Shown piece after piece: positions 18,973 through 27,411 of a stretch of DNA of 54,734 nt. The stretch comes from DASZHJ01 sp035541215. Lineage in GTDB: Bacteria; Pseudomonadota; Alphaproteobacteria; ATCC43930; CGMCC-115725. The DNA lies in contig DATKNV010000006.1 in assembly GCA_035541215.1 (NCBI GenBank), positions 1-54,734 on the forward strand, given 5' to 3'. Position numbers and translations under genes: made by a program. A model generated the notes under the pieces. That model ran no database searches, had not been told where the DNA came from, and was given only the letters and a program-made list of their open reading frames with translations. Position 1 is the stretch's first letter. Each line of letters begins with the position of its first letter.

Positions 18973-20361
18973 TCAGAATTTCGGCGGCGAGATGCCGCTG
19001 CGGCCGAGTTCCGCGACGAGCGCGGCCTTGAGGCGGTCGAGCCCCTCGGGGTCGCGCGCCTCCGCGCGCGCCACGAGCACGGCCTGCGTGTTGGAGGCGC
19101 GGAGCAGCCACCAGCCGTCCTTGGTCCGCACGCGGACGCCGTCGATGTCCACCATCTCCGCGCCCGCCCGCTTGAGCCGGTCGCGCACCTCCGACACCAC
19201 CGCGAATTTCCGCTCCTCCGCGCAGGGAAAGCGCAGCTCCGGCGTGTTCACGACCTGCGGCAGCCGGTCGCGCATCTCCGCGAGCGTCCTCTCGCTGCGC
19301 CCGAGGATGCCCACGAGCCGCACCGCCGCGTAGAGCGCGTCGTCGTAGCCGTAATAGCGGTCGGCATAGAAGATGTGGCCGCTCATCTCGCCCGCGAGCG
19401 GCGCGCCGGTCTCCGACATCTTCGACTTGATGATGGAATGCCCGGTGCGCCACATCAGCGGCGTGCCGCCGATGCGCGCGATCTCGTCGAAGAGCACTTG
19501 GCTCGCCTTCACGTCCGCGATCACGGTGGCTCCGGGCCGCGTGCGAACGAGGTCCGCCGCCAGCACCGTCATAAGTTGGTCCCCCCAGAGGATGCGGCCC
19601 TTGGCGTCGACCACGCCGATGCGGTCCCCATCGCCGTCGAAGGCGATGCCGAGATCGGCGCGCTCATTCGCGACCGCCGCCTGAAGCTGCCTCAGCGTCT
19701 CCGGCTCCGTGGGATCGGGATGATGCGCGGGGAACGTGCCGTCGATCTTCTCGTTGAGGAGGATGTGCCGCCCCGGGAGCTTCGCCGTGAGCCGCACGAG
19801 CGCCTCTCCCGTCGCACCGTTGCCGGCATCCCAGACCACCGTGAGCGCGCGCTTGCCGTCGTAATCCTCGAGGAGGCGTGCGACGTAGGTGTCGAGAAGC
19901 TCGGCGCTGCTCACCTTTCCCGCGCCGCTCCGGAAGCCGCCCGCGGCCGCGATCTTGCCGAGCCGCTGGATGTCGGTGCCGTAGAAGGATTTCCCGCGCA
20001 GAACCAGCTTGAAGCCGTTGTGGTCCGGCGGATTGTGCGAGCCCGTCACCATGATCGCGCCGTCGACGCCCGCGGTCGCCGAGGCGAAATAGAGCATGGG
20101 CGTCGGGCCGAGGCCGATGCGGAGGACGTCGACGCCGCTCTCGGCGAGGCCCGAGACCAGCGCGCTCTCGAGCGCGGGCGAGCTCAAGCGGCCGTCGCGG
20201 CCAACCGCGACGCGCTTGCCGCCGGCCTCGAGCGCGCAGACCGCGAAGGCGCGGCCCAAGGCGCGCGCATCGGCCTCGCCGAGGGTGCGGCCGAGGATGC
20301 CGCGAACGTCGTATTCGCGCAGGATGGTCGGGTCGAAGCGGTAGCTCGCCGCCGAGGTCAT
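18973..20361 (-). CDS. Phosphomannomutase/phosphoglucomutase
   Basis: 462 residues, the AlgC/ManB length. The catalytic phosphoserine is S108 in VTGSHNPPDHNGFKL, and the metal loop is AFDGDGDRIGVVD. GEMSGHIFY is the sugar-specificity loop, and the C-terminal phosphate-binding segment is VRTKDGWWLLRASNTQAVLV. It interconverts hexose 6- and 1-phosphates for nucleotide-sugar synthesis. It lies 10 bp downstream of galU in the same direction, so the two would jointly supply UDP-glucose and GDP-mannose precursors. Confidence 0.94.
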   Translation of the reverse strand: MTSAASYRFDPTILREYDVRGILGRTLGEADARALGRAFAVCALEAGGKRVAVGRDGRLSSPALESALVSGLAESGVDVLRIGLGPTPMLYFASATAGVDGAIMVTGSHNPPDHNGFKLVLRGKSFYGTDIQRLGKIAAAGGFRSGAGKVSSAELLDTYVARLLEDYDGKRALTVVWDAGNGATGEALVRLTAKLPGRHILLNEKIDGTFPAHHPDPTEPETLRQLQAAVANERADLGIAFDGDGDRIGVVDAKGRILWGDQLMTVLAADLVRTRPGATVIADVKASQVLFDEIARIGGTPLMWRTGHSIIKSKMSETGAPLAGEMSGHIFYADRYYGYDDALYAAVRLVGILGRSERTLAEMRDRLPQVVNTPELRFPCAEERKFAVVSEVRDRLKRAGAEMVDIDGVRVRTKDGWWLLRASNTQAVLVARAEARDPEGLDRLKAALVAELGRSGISPPKF

Positions 20362-20371
20362 GAGGGAATGC

Positions 20372-21244
20372 CTAGCAGTATTCGTCGAGGATCTTCTTGA
20401 CGTCGGCGGCCATCTCCGGCCGCGCGAGCGCGAAGGCGATGTTGGCCTGGAGGAATCCCACCTTGTCGCCGCAGTCGAAGCGACGGCCCTCGAAGCGCAG
20501 CCCGTGGAAGGGCTTGTTGCCGCCGATCATGCGCGCGAGCGCGTCGGTGAGCTGGATCTCGTCGCCGGCGCCGCGGCCGATCTGAGCGAGATGCGCGAAG
20601 ACCTCGGGCTCGAGGATGTAGCGGCCGATGATGCTGAGGGTCGAGGGCGCCTTCTCCGGCGCGGGCTTCTCGACCACGCCCTTGACGCTCACGAGCGTCC
20701 CGTCGTCGCGCTCGACGTCGAGGATGCCGTAGCGCCTCGTGTGGGCGCGCGGCACGTCCATCACCGCGACCACGTTGCCGCCGGTCTGGGCGCGCGCCTC
20801 CACCATCTGCTTGAGGCAGGGCGTCTTGCCGAGGATCAGATCGTCCGCGAGCAGCACCGCGAATGGCTCGTCGCCCACGAGGTCGCGCGCACACCAGACC
20901 GCGTGGCCGAGCCCCATCGGCCGCTGCTGGCGGGTATAGGCCACCTGCCCCGGCTTCGGCATCCAACCGATGATGTCGTCGATCTCCTTGGTCTTGCCGC
21001 GCTCGCGCAGCGTCGTCTCGAGCTCGTAGGAATGGTCGAAATGGTCCTCGATCGCGGATTTCGAGCGGCCCGTGACGAAGATGAATTCCTCGATCCCGGC
21101 GGCCTGCGCCTCCTCGACGGCGTATTGGATGAGGGGCTTGTCGACGACCGGCAGCATTTCCTTGGGCATGGCCTTGGTGGCCGGCAGGAAGCGTGTGCCC
21201 AGCCCTCCGACGGGGAAGACGGCTTTGCGGACTTGAGGTTGCAT
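20372..21244 (-). CDS. galU: UTP-glucose-1-phosphate uridylyltransferase
   Basis: 290 residues from the ATG at 21244 (GAGAG upstream). The nucleotide-binding signature is KAVFPVGGLGTRFLPATKAM, followed by PKEMLPVVDKPLIQYAVEEA, PMGLGHAVWCARDLVGDEPF and VEKPAPEKAPSTLSIIGRYI. All are characteristic of GalU. It makes UDP-glucose for envelope polysaccharides. First gene of the galU - phosphomannomutase unit. Confidence 0.96.
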   Translation of the reverse strand: MQPQVRKAVFPVGGLGTRFLPATKAMPKEMLPVVDKPLIQYAVEEAQAAGIEEFIFVTGRSKSAIEDHFDHSYELETTLRERGKTKEIDDIIGWMPKPGQVAYTRQQRPMGLGHAVWCARDLVGDEPFAVLLADDLILGKTPCLKQMVEARAQTGGNVVAVMDVPRAHTRRYGILDVERDDGTLVSVKGVVEKPAPEKAPSTLSIIGRYILEPEVFAHLAQIGRGAGDEIQLTDALARMIGGNKPFHGLRFEGRRFDCGDKVGFLQANIAFALARPEMAADVKKILDEYC

Positions 21245-21360
21245 CGAGCTCTCTTTCGAGCAGGACCGGGACGGCCGATAACGCGCGGGGACACCCGCTT
21301 GTTCCATCGGGCGCGCAGCCTTATACCGCGGCGTCCCGAGTCCGCGCCACCCCGGCCTGC

Positions 21361-22074
21361 CTATCCCCCCAGGAGCAGGTCCCGCGCACGGTTAACCTGC
21401 GCCGCGAGCGCGCCGGAGCCGCCGTGGTCGGGGTGGAGCTTGATCATGAGGCTGCGATGCGCCTCCTTGATCTCCTCCGGGCTCGCGCCGGGCTTGAGGC
21501 CGAGGATCGCGTAGGCCTCGTCCATCGTCATGGCGGCCCCAGAGGTGGCATGCGGCGCCTCGCCGCCGCCGGCCCCGGCCGCCGCCGCGCTGCGCCAATC
21601 CGGCATGAAGCGGTCGAGATAGCCCTCCATGAGGCTCACGGAAGGCGGGTCCTCCGCGCGGACCTCGCGCCAGAGCGCGATCAATTCCTCGAGGTCGAGC
21701 TCCTCCAGGCGGCGTCCCTGAAGCGGTCCCTTCCGGACGGTGCCGGTCATGGTGCCGGTGTCGTGCTCGAGGCTCATTCGAAGGTACGCCGTCTCGACTT
21801 CCGAGACCTGGCCCCGCGCGGGGCTCGCGCCGCCGCCGCTCATGCGCTGCCAGATCGCCTTGCCCCGGCGCAGGAGAAAAGCGCCGAAGCCCATGAGGAA
21901 CACCGCCGGCATGAAGCGACCGCTCTCGATCAGGAGCACCGCGAGCACGAGCGCGAGACCGATGCCGAGCCATTTCAGGAAACGGACGATCGTCGCGGGA
22001 TTCGCGCTGACGAAGGCGCGGCCGACCACGAGCAGCAGCACCAGGAGCGCAATGCCGCCGATGAAATACGGCAT
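21361..22074 (-). CDS. Membrane-anchored J-domain protein
   Basis: 237 residues. Two to three N-terminal membrane helices (FIGGIALLVLLLVV, WLGIGLALVLAVLL, AVFLMGFGAFLL) precede a cytosolic linker and a C-terminal J domain: DEAYAILGLKPGASPEEIKE, then the HPD motif in IKLHPDHGG. The arrangement resembles DjlA/TIM14-like co-chaperones that recruit DnaK to the membrane. Its ATG overlaps the stop of the VWA gene by one base (TGATG), so the two are translationally coupled. The client is unknown. Confidence 0.88.
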   Translation of the reverse strand: MPYFIGGIALLVLLLVVGRAFVSANPATIVRFLKWLGIGLALVLAVLLIESGRFMPAVFLMGFGAFLLRRGKAIWQRMSGGGASPARGQVSEVETAYLRMSLEHDTGTMTGTVRKGPLQGRRLEELDLEELIALWREVRAEDPPSVSLMEGYLDRFMPDWRSAAAAGAGGGEAPHATSGAAMTMDEAYAILGLKPGASPEEIKEAHRSLMIKLHPDHGGSGALAAQVNRARDLLLGG

Positions 22075-22799
22075 CAGCCGCCGCCCATCTGGCGCGTCAG
22101 CAGCAGGGTGGCGCCGCCGGTCTTGCGGCTGTAATCCGCAAGCGCCTTCCGGCCGCCGGCGGCGAAGACGGCGACGGCGCCCAGGAGCTCCTTGAGCTGC
22201 TTGGCGCTCCCGGCGTCGAAGGGACAGTAGGCGCCGCGCGTCAGCCGCGCGATCTCCTTGAAGGCGCGCGCGACCTCGGGGTCATTCCCCTCGTGGAAGA
22301 CGAAGGCCGGCACGTTGAGGAGGCCGAGCTCTCCCGCGAGCTTCGCGAGCTCCTCGAGGTCCTCCTCCATGGCGTCGCCCACGAAGACCAGCGCGTTCAC
22401 GCGCCCAGCCTTGGCCTCATTGATGGCGTGACCGAGCACGCGGGCGATCTGGGTCTCGCCGCCGACGCAGCTCACCTTGCGCATGGCGCGATGCAAGTCC
22501 TCCGCGCGCGAGAGCCAGCGGCTCGCCTTGCACTCGCTGAAGCCGCGGTAGAAGACGAGCTGCACGTCGAGGCTCCCGAGGCTCGCCGTCGCCTCGAACA
22601 TCTCGCCTTGCAGGCGGCAGGCGAGATCCCAGGTGGGGCCGCGGCTCGCGGTCGCGTCGAGGGCGAAGATGAGCCGGCCGCGGCCGGAGGCCTGCCGCAG
22701 CGCCGGCATCGCCGCGACCCGGCGCAGGAAGGCATCGACCTCGGCCTGCTTGGCCTGGGCCGGCAGCTGGTCTTTCGCCGCGTCCTTCTTGTCAGTCAT
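22074..22799 (-). CDS. VWA-like domain protein
   Basis: 241 residues, no signal peptide. The sequence RGRLIFALDATASRGPTWDL has a MIDAS-like start (D-x-T-x-S), then VQLVFYRGFSECKASRW, CVGGETQIARVLGHAINEA and NALVFVGDAMEEDLEEL, the alternating strand-helix pattern and metal-site residues of a von Willebrand A fold. It is probably cytosolic and binds a protein partner. Coupling to the membrane J-protein gene suggests that they act together. Exact function unknown. Confidence 0.82.
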   Translation of the reverse strand: MTDKKDAAKDQLPAQAKQAEVDAFLRRVAAMPALRQASGRGRLIFALDATASRGPTWDLACRLQGEMFEATASLGSLDVQLVFYRGFSECKASRWLSRAEDLHRAMRKVSCVGGETQIARVLGHAINEAKAGRVNALVFVGDAMEEDLEELAKLAGELGLLNVPAFVFHEGNDPEVARAFKEIARLTRGAYCPFDAGSAKQLKELLGAVAVFAAGGRKALADYSRKTGGATLLLTRQMGGG

Positions 22800-22906
22800 G
22801 CCGATACTATGGACCCAGTCATCGGAAAGAAACCAGATGGATGCTGATTGCCGCGCGCGGGGGGTTGCGGCAATCTCCGCGCGGTCAACTCTCGACGGGG
22901 GAAAAC

Positions 22907-23221
22907 ATGCTCATTGCCACGACCGAACGGATCGCCGGGCGCGAAATCGCGGAGACTTTGGGCGAGGTCTTCGGCATCACCGTGCGCAGCCGCAGCGTCA
23001 TCGGCAACCTCGGCGCCGCCTTGAAGACGATCGTCGGCGGCGAGATCACCCAGTACACGAAGATGCTGCAGGAAGCGCGCCAGCATGCGATCGACCGCAT
23101 GGTCGCGGAGGCGCAGCAGCGCGGCGCCGACGCCGTCGTGATGATGCGCTTCGATTCCGGCGAGATCGCCCAGGGCATCTCCGAGATCGTCGCGTACGGC
23201 ACGGCGGTGAAGCTCAAATAG
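22907..23221 (+). CDS. YbjQ family (UPF0145) heavy-metal-binding-domain protein
   Basis: 104 residues from the ATG at 22907 with a purine-rich leader (GGGGGAAAAC). Motifs are VFGITVRSRSVIGNLGAALK and RMVAEAQQRGADAVVMMRFD, matching the YbjQ family, which forms pentamers of unknown role. The glycine-rich VGGEITQYTKML is conserved. It is transcribed divergently from the VWA gene. The metal-binding name is inherited from the family and not evident from cysteines here. Confidence 0.9.
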   Translation: MLIATTERIAGREIAETLGEVFGITVRSRSVIGNLGAALKTIVGGEITQYTKMLQEARQHAIDRMVAEAQQRGADAVVMMRFDSGEIAQGISEIVAYGTAVKLK

Positions 23222-23228
23222 GCCTGGA

Positions 23229-23358
23229 CCCTCACCCTCCCATCGCTCCGCGATGGGCCCCAACCCTCTCCCGCTCTGGGGGAGAGGGGCAATGTCGTCC
23301 CTCTCCCGCCGCAGGCGGGAGAGGGTTGGGGCCCGCGCGAAGCGCCGGAGGGTGAGGG
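23229..23358. repeat. Long intergenic inverted repeat
   Basis: Outer arms CCCTCACCCTCC (23229-23240) and GGAGGGTGAGGG (23347-23358) are perfect complements. Inner 20-bp arms (23255-23274 and 23315-23334) are also perfect. Between them lies a smaller CTCTCCC/GGGAGAG hairpin. The element separates the ybjQ-like gene from the convergent oxidoreductase gene. It resembles the REP/BIME class of palindromic elements and may also stop transcription both ways. Confidence 0.75.
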
Positions 23359-23370
23359 TGGCAGTAGGCG

Positions 23371-25440
23371 CTAGGCCTTGCGCGCCCAGACGGCGGTGTC
23401 GTGGAAGACGCCGCCGCCGTTGGGGCGGCCGGGGTCGGCGCTGACGAGGGTGTTGATGCCGAGGCCTTCCTCGAAGGCCGTATTCGGCCAGATGCCCTCG
23501 ACCACGATGACGCCGCGCTGCAGCCCGTCGAAGGGCTTCGCGTGCACGACGACGCTTCCTTGGCGATTGCCGAGGCGGATGCGGTCGCCCGCGGCGGCAC
23601 TGAGCGCCGCGAGGTCGGCGGGATGGATCAGCACCGAGGGCCTGCCCTCGCGCCCGACGCCCGTTGGCGTGTTGTTGAAGGTGCTGTTGAGGAAAGAGCG
23701 CGCGGGCGAGGTCATCATGCGGAAGGGATGCTCGGCATCCGCGCGTGCGACGATGTCGACGAAATCCGGGAGCGCCGGAAGCTCCCGGTGATAGGGCCCG
23801 AGCGCCGCCCAATCCGCCCTGAAATGGAAGCGCCGGTCCTTGTGGCCGAAGCCCTCGAGGTGATGGGCGCGCTCGAAGGAGAGCGCGCAGTCGAGCCAGC
23901 GCCCGCCGTCGAAGCCCTCGGGTCCCGGGAGCCGCGACATGCGCAGGCTCTCCTCGATGATCTCCCATTCCGTCATTTCGAAGCCGCGATGCCTGGCGCC
24001 GAGACGCTTCGCGAGCTCCGTGATCACGTAGTGGTTGCTGCGCGCCTCGGCGTAGGGCTCGACCACCTTGCGTGCGAGCTGGAGGAAGGTGTGGCCGCCG
24101 CCGGTATAGATGTCGTCGTGCTCGAGGAAGGTCGTGGCGGGCAGCACGATGTCCGCCATCGCCGCCGTTTCCGTCATGAACTGCTCGTGCACGGCGACGA
24201 AGAGATCGCGGCGGCGAAAGCCCTCGCGCACCCTCAGCGTCTCCGGCGCCACCACCATGGGGTTGGTGTTCTGGATCAGCATCGCCGCAACGGGAGGCCC
24301 CGCGCCGATGTCGCTGACATCGCCCGTGAGCACCGGCCCGATCCGGGTCATGTCGAGCGTCCGCGTCTTGGGATCGAGCGCGTCGAGGCCCTCGATGAGC
24401 GAGCGGTTGACCGTATAAAGGCCTGCATTGCCATAGAGCGCGCCGCCACCGCGGTACTGCCAGGCACCGGTGACCGCGGGGAGGCAGCTCGCCGCGAAGA
24501 GCTGCGTCGCGCCGTTGCGCGAGCGCGAGAAGCCGTAACCGATGCGGATGAAGCTCCGCTTGGTCCGCCCATAGAGGCGCGCGAACTCGACGATCGTCTG
24601 CTCTGGAATCCCGGTGATCCCGGCGGCCCAGCGGGGATCGCGGCTTTCGAGATGCGCCTCGAGCTCCGCGGCACCGTCCGTGTATTTCGCCATGTAGGCG
24701 CGGTCGGCGAAGCCCTCCTCGAAGAGGACGTGCATGACCCCGCAGGCGAGCGCCCCGTCGGTGCCGGGCTTCGGCATCAGGTGGATGTCCGCGACCTCCG
24801 CCGTGTGGCTGCGGTAGGGATCGATCACCACGAGGGGGGCGCTCCGCTCGCGCCGCGCGCGCGTGATGTGCGTCATCACGTTCACCTGGGTCGCGACGGG
24901 ATTGCCGCCCCAGACCACCACGAGATCGCTCTCGGCGATCTCGCGGGGATCGGCGCCCCATTTGACGCCGACGCCCGCGAACCAGCCGGCATCCGCGAGC
25001 GCCGTGCAGATCGTCTTCTGCATCTGCGAGTAGCGCATGACGTGGCGGAGCCGGTTGATGCCGTCTCGCTGCACCAGCCCCATGGTGCCCGCGTAGTAGT
25101 AGGGCCAGACGGACTCGCTGCCGTAGCGCTCGGTCGCGCGCTTGAATTCCTCGGCAATGCGGTCGAGCGCCGCCTCCCAGGAGATCGGCTTGAAAGCCTC
25201 GAGGCCCGCGCCCTTCTCGCCCACGCGGATCAGCGGCTCCTTGAGGCGCAGCGGGTGATGCTGGCGCTCGGCGTAGCGCGCGACCTTCGCGCAGACGACG
25301 CCGGCCGTATAGGGATTGTCGCGCGCGCCGTGGATGCGCCCGATGGTGCGCGCGTCGATGCGCTCGACCTCGAGGGCGCAGGTGCTGGGGCAATCGTGCG
25401 GGCAGACGGAGGGAGCGATGTCGAGGGGCACTTCGGGCAA
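23371..25440 (-). CDS. Molybdopterin-dependent oxidoreductase (DMSO reductase superfamily)
   Basis: 689 residues. An N-terminal 4Fe-4S site is formed by C13, C17, C21 and C50 (C-x3-C-x3-C-x28-C). Next come the molybdopterin-binding domains (FKPISWEAALDRIAEEFKRA, VVVWGGNPVATQVN, PGTDGALACGVMHVLFEEGF) and a C-terminal molydopterin dinucleotide-binding domain (TSPARSFLNSTFNNTPTG, VLIHPADLAALSAAAGDRIR). There is no twin-arginine signal, so it is probably cytosolic. No iron-sulfur or membrane-anchor partner gene is adjacent. This resembles the single-subunit assimilatory or thiosulfate/polysulfide-like branch, but the substrate cannot be named. Confidence 0.92.
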   Translation of the reverse strand: MPEVPLDIAPSVCPHDCPSTCALEVERIDARTIGRIHGARDNPYTAGVVCAKVARYAERQHHPLRLKEPLIRVGEKGAGLEAFKPISWEAALDRIAEEFKRATERYGSESVWPYYYAGTMGLVQRDGINRLRHVMRYSQMQKTICTALADAGWFAGVGVKWGADPREIAESDLVVVWGGNPVATQVNVMTHITRARRERSAPLVVIDPYRSHTAEVADIHLMPKPGTDGALACGVMHVLFEEGFADRAYMAKYTDGAAELEAHLESRDPRWAAGITGIPEQTIVEFARLYGRTKRSFIRIGYGFSRSRNGATQLFAASCLPAVTGAWQYRGGGALYGNAGLYTVNRSLIEGLDALDPKTRTLDMTRIGPVLTGDVSDIGAGPPVAAMLIQNTNPMVVAPETLRVREGFRRRDLFVAVHEQFMTETAAMADIVLPATTFLEHDDIYTGGGHTFLQLARKVVEPYAEARSNHYVITELAKRLGARHRGFEMTEWEIIEESLRMSRLPGPEGFDGGRWLDCALSFERAHHLEGFGHKDRRFHFRADWAALGPYHRELPALPDFVDIVARADAEHPFRMMTSPARSFLNSTFNNTPTGVGREGRPSVLIHPADLAALSAAAGDRIRLGNRQGSVVVHAKPFDGLQRGVIVVEGIWPNTAFEEGLGINTLVSADPGRPNGGGVFHDTAVWARKA

Positions 25441-25495
25441 TCCTCTTTAGAGCCGTTCCACTATAGGCGGAGGGCCGCCGGGGCGGAAGGTCCCG

Positions 25496-26332
25496 CTATT
25501 TCGCCGCTTCCGGCACGGCCGCGAGCTGCGGCAGGTGCGGCGTGAGCCGGCCGCCGAGCCGCACGGGCTCGACGCGGCGGGCGAGGCCCGTGGCGTCGTC
25601 GGTCTCGACGAAGACCGCGCAGAGCGTCGCCTCGCCCTCCGCGGCTTGCATGCGCTCGCCGGGCATCTTGCGGATGAAGCGGGCGACGGCGATGTCCTTG
25701 CGGATGCCGATGACGGAATCGTAGTCGCCGCACATGCCGCAATCGGTCTGATAGGCGGTGCCCCTCGGCAGGATCTGCGCGTCCGCCGTGGGGACGTGCG
25801 AGTGCGTGCCCACGACCACCGAGGCGCGGCCGTCCGCGAAATGACCCATCGCCATCTTCTCGGAGGTGGCCTCGCCGTGGAAATCGATCACGATCGCCTG
25901 GACGTCGCCGAGCGGATGCGCCGCGAGCTCGCGCTCGACCGCCATGAAGGGACAATCGATCGCATCCATGAAGAGCCGCGCCATCGGATTGAGCACGAGG
26001 ATGCGCCTGCCGTCGGCGAGACCGAAGACGCGGGCGCCGGCGCCGGGCGTCCCTGCGGGCAGGTTGAGCGGGCGCAGCAGGCGGGGATCGCCGTCGATGT
26101 AGCCGATGAGCTCGCGCTGGTCCCAGACGTGGTTGCCGGTGGTGATGACGTCCGTGCCGGCGGCGTAGAGCTCCGCGCAGATCTTATCGGTGATGCCGAA
26201 GCCGCCGGCGGCGTTCTCGCCGTTCACCACGACGAAATCGAGGCCGAGCTCGCGCCGGAGCCGCGGCACCGCCGAGGTCACGGCCGCGCGCCCCGCGCGT
26301 CCCATCACGTCGCCGCAGATCAGAATCCTCAT
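25496..26332 (-). CDS. YmdB-family metallophosphoesterase (TIGR00282)
   Basis: 278 residues, family length. The dinuclear-metal ligands are readable: D8 in ICGDVMGRAGR, N/E in VVNGENAAGGFG, N-H in TTGNHVWDQ, H in DFHGEATSEK, and the H-x-H pair in GTHSHVPTAD. Homologues hydrolyse 2',3'-cyclic nucleotides and influence RNA turnover and development. It lies 15 bp after the formyl-THF cyclo-ligase gene on the same strand, a frequent alphaproteobacterial pairing. Confidence 0.94.
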   Translation of the reverse strand: MRILICGDVMGRAGRAAVTSAVPRLRRELGLDFVVVNGENAAGGFGITDKICAELYAAGTDVITTGNHVWDQRELIGYIDGDPRLLRPLNLPAGTPGAGARVFGLADGRRILVLNPMARLFMDAIDCPFMAVERELAAHPLGDVQAIVIDFHGEATSEKMAMGHFADGRASVVVGTHSHVPTADAQILPRGTAYQTDCGMCGDYDSVIGIRKDIAVARFIRKMPGERMQAAEGEATLCAVFVETDDATGLARRVEPVRLGGRLTPHLPQLAAVPEAAK

Positions 26333-26347
26333 GCCTCACCCGCTCCG

Positions 26348-26947
26348 TCAGTCGCGGCGGAACCATAGCACATCGCCCTCGGTCACGACCGCATCGAGCG
26401 CGGAGTCGTTGGGGCCCGCCGGCACCGAATCCACCTCCTGCGCGGCGAAGGCGAGGCCTACCGCGAGCACGGGCCCCGCACTCCGCAGCTCCGCGAGGGT
26501 GCGGTCGTAGAAGCCCGCGCCGTAGCCGAGCCTGCGGCCCGCGGCATCGAAGGCGAGCATGGGAACGAGAAGGAGCGCGGGATCGACCTCGCTCGCGGTC
26601 TCCGGCGGAGCCGGAATGCCCATAGGGTCCGCGCTCAGCGGCATCTCCGGCGACCACGTGCGAAAGGCGAGTGGCGTGCCGGGCCTTGCCGCGACGGGGA
26701 GAGCCAGCACGAAGCCACGCTCGCGGAGCATGCTCATCGCGGGACGCGGATCGAGCTCGTCCTTGATCGGCCAGTAGGCCGCGACTACCGCGCGAGGCGC
26801 GAGCGAGAGGCGCGGGAGCAGCGCCGCCAGCTTGTCGCGGACGGCGAGACTCGCGGCCTCGCGGAGCGCCGGCGCGATCGCGGCGCGGCGGCTGCGCATC
26901 AGCCGCCTGAGCGCCGCCTTCGCCGCGGCGGTCGCCTCGGCGCTCAT
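26348..26947 (-). CDS. 5-formyltetrahydrofolate cyclo-ligase
   Basis: 199 residues. The ATP site is R-R-lead LMRSRRAAI with helix, later VVAAYWPIKDELDPRPAM, and the signature GRRLGYGAGFYDRTLAEL (glycine-rich phosphate loop) near the C-terminus. It converts 5-formyl-THF to 5,10-methenyl-THF in the cytosol, recovering stored folate. In many Proteobacteria this gene sits just downstream of the 6S RNA gene, as here. First coding gene of a unit with the YmdB-like phosphoesterase. Confidence 0.94.
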   Translation of the reverse strand: MSAEATAAAKAALRRLMRSRRAAIAPALREAASLAVRDKLAALLPRLSLAPRAVVAAYWPIKDELDPRPAMSMLRERGFVLALPVAARPGTPLAFRTWSPEMPLSADPMGIPAPPETASEVDPALLLVPMLAFDAAGRRLGYGAGFYDRTLAELRSAGPVLAVGLAFAAQEVDSVPAGPNDSALDAVVTEGDVLWFRRD

Positions 26948-26967
26948 GTCCGGAGGATTGAAGGGGC

Positions 26968-27150
26968 GGATGGAGCCATCTCGGCCGTTGGCATGACAAA
27001 CCCTCTAGGCCCGCTTTCGCAGGTGGGCGCCGTGTGCCGAGACCAGGGTCTCGGTAGGGACAGCTCCCAAGAGGTCGATATCGGCCCCGGGGTCTTGTGC
27101 GACCTGACGCACCAGACAGCCCCATCCTGGACACTAAGATGGCGCTCCGG
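26968..27150 (-). ncRNA. ssrS: 6S RNA (RNA polymerase regulator)
   Basis: Called from position and structure. It lies directly upstream of the formyl-THF cyclo-ligase gene and downstream of zapA, the standard 6S location, in the same orientation. The ends form a closing stem: minus-strand 27143-27136 (GCCAUCUU) pairs with 26982-26975 (GAGAUGGC), extended by GGA with UCC after a 2-nt bulge. Inside are CCCCGGGGCCGAUAU, close to the E. coli 6S segment around GCCGAUAU, and a 3'-side hairpin CCGAGACC/GGUCUCGG. Length about 180 nt is right. 6S mimics an open promoter and sequesters sigma-70 polymerase in stationary phase. Exact ends are not determined. Confidence 0.65.
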
Positions 27151-27172
27151 GAGAGGCGGCGCAAGCGGCGAA

Positions 27173-27206
27173 GAGTTTTGCCGATCAAGCGCTTCGCGCA
27201 AAACTC
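27173..27206. repeat. Inverted repeat upstream of 6S RNA
   Basis: GAGTTTTGC (27173-27181) and GCAAAACTC (27198-27206) are perfect 9-bp arms with a 16-nt spacer. They sit just upstream of the 5' end of the 6S RNA. This could be an operator or the end of an upstream transcript. From 27207 to 27411 I see only leader sequence of the GFA gene, and no gene. Confidence 0.5.
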
Positions 27207-27411
27207 CGTTCCCGCGCGCGGGCCGGAGCCTGCCCCCGGCACGCGAACAACGTCTCGTTAAGGATAGCGCTGTCGCGAACTGGATAAGAGCTGCGGGGCG
27301 CAGGCCCTACCTTCCGGCGCGTCAGATCGAATGAGCCCGCGGTGGAATCTGAGGATTCCGGCCGTGCGGCGCACGATCTTTATTCGTCAAGCGGACTAGA
27401 AAAGAGGACAC

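Noticed and set aside
22847..22873. ATTGCCGC/GCGGCAAT inverted repeat near the YbjQ start
   Set aside because: Short arms in a GC-rich leader; likely chance and not distinguishable from background.
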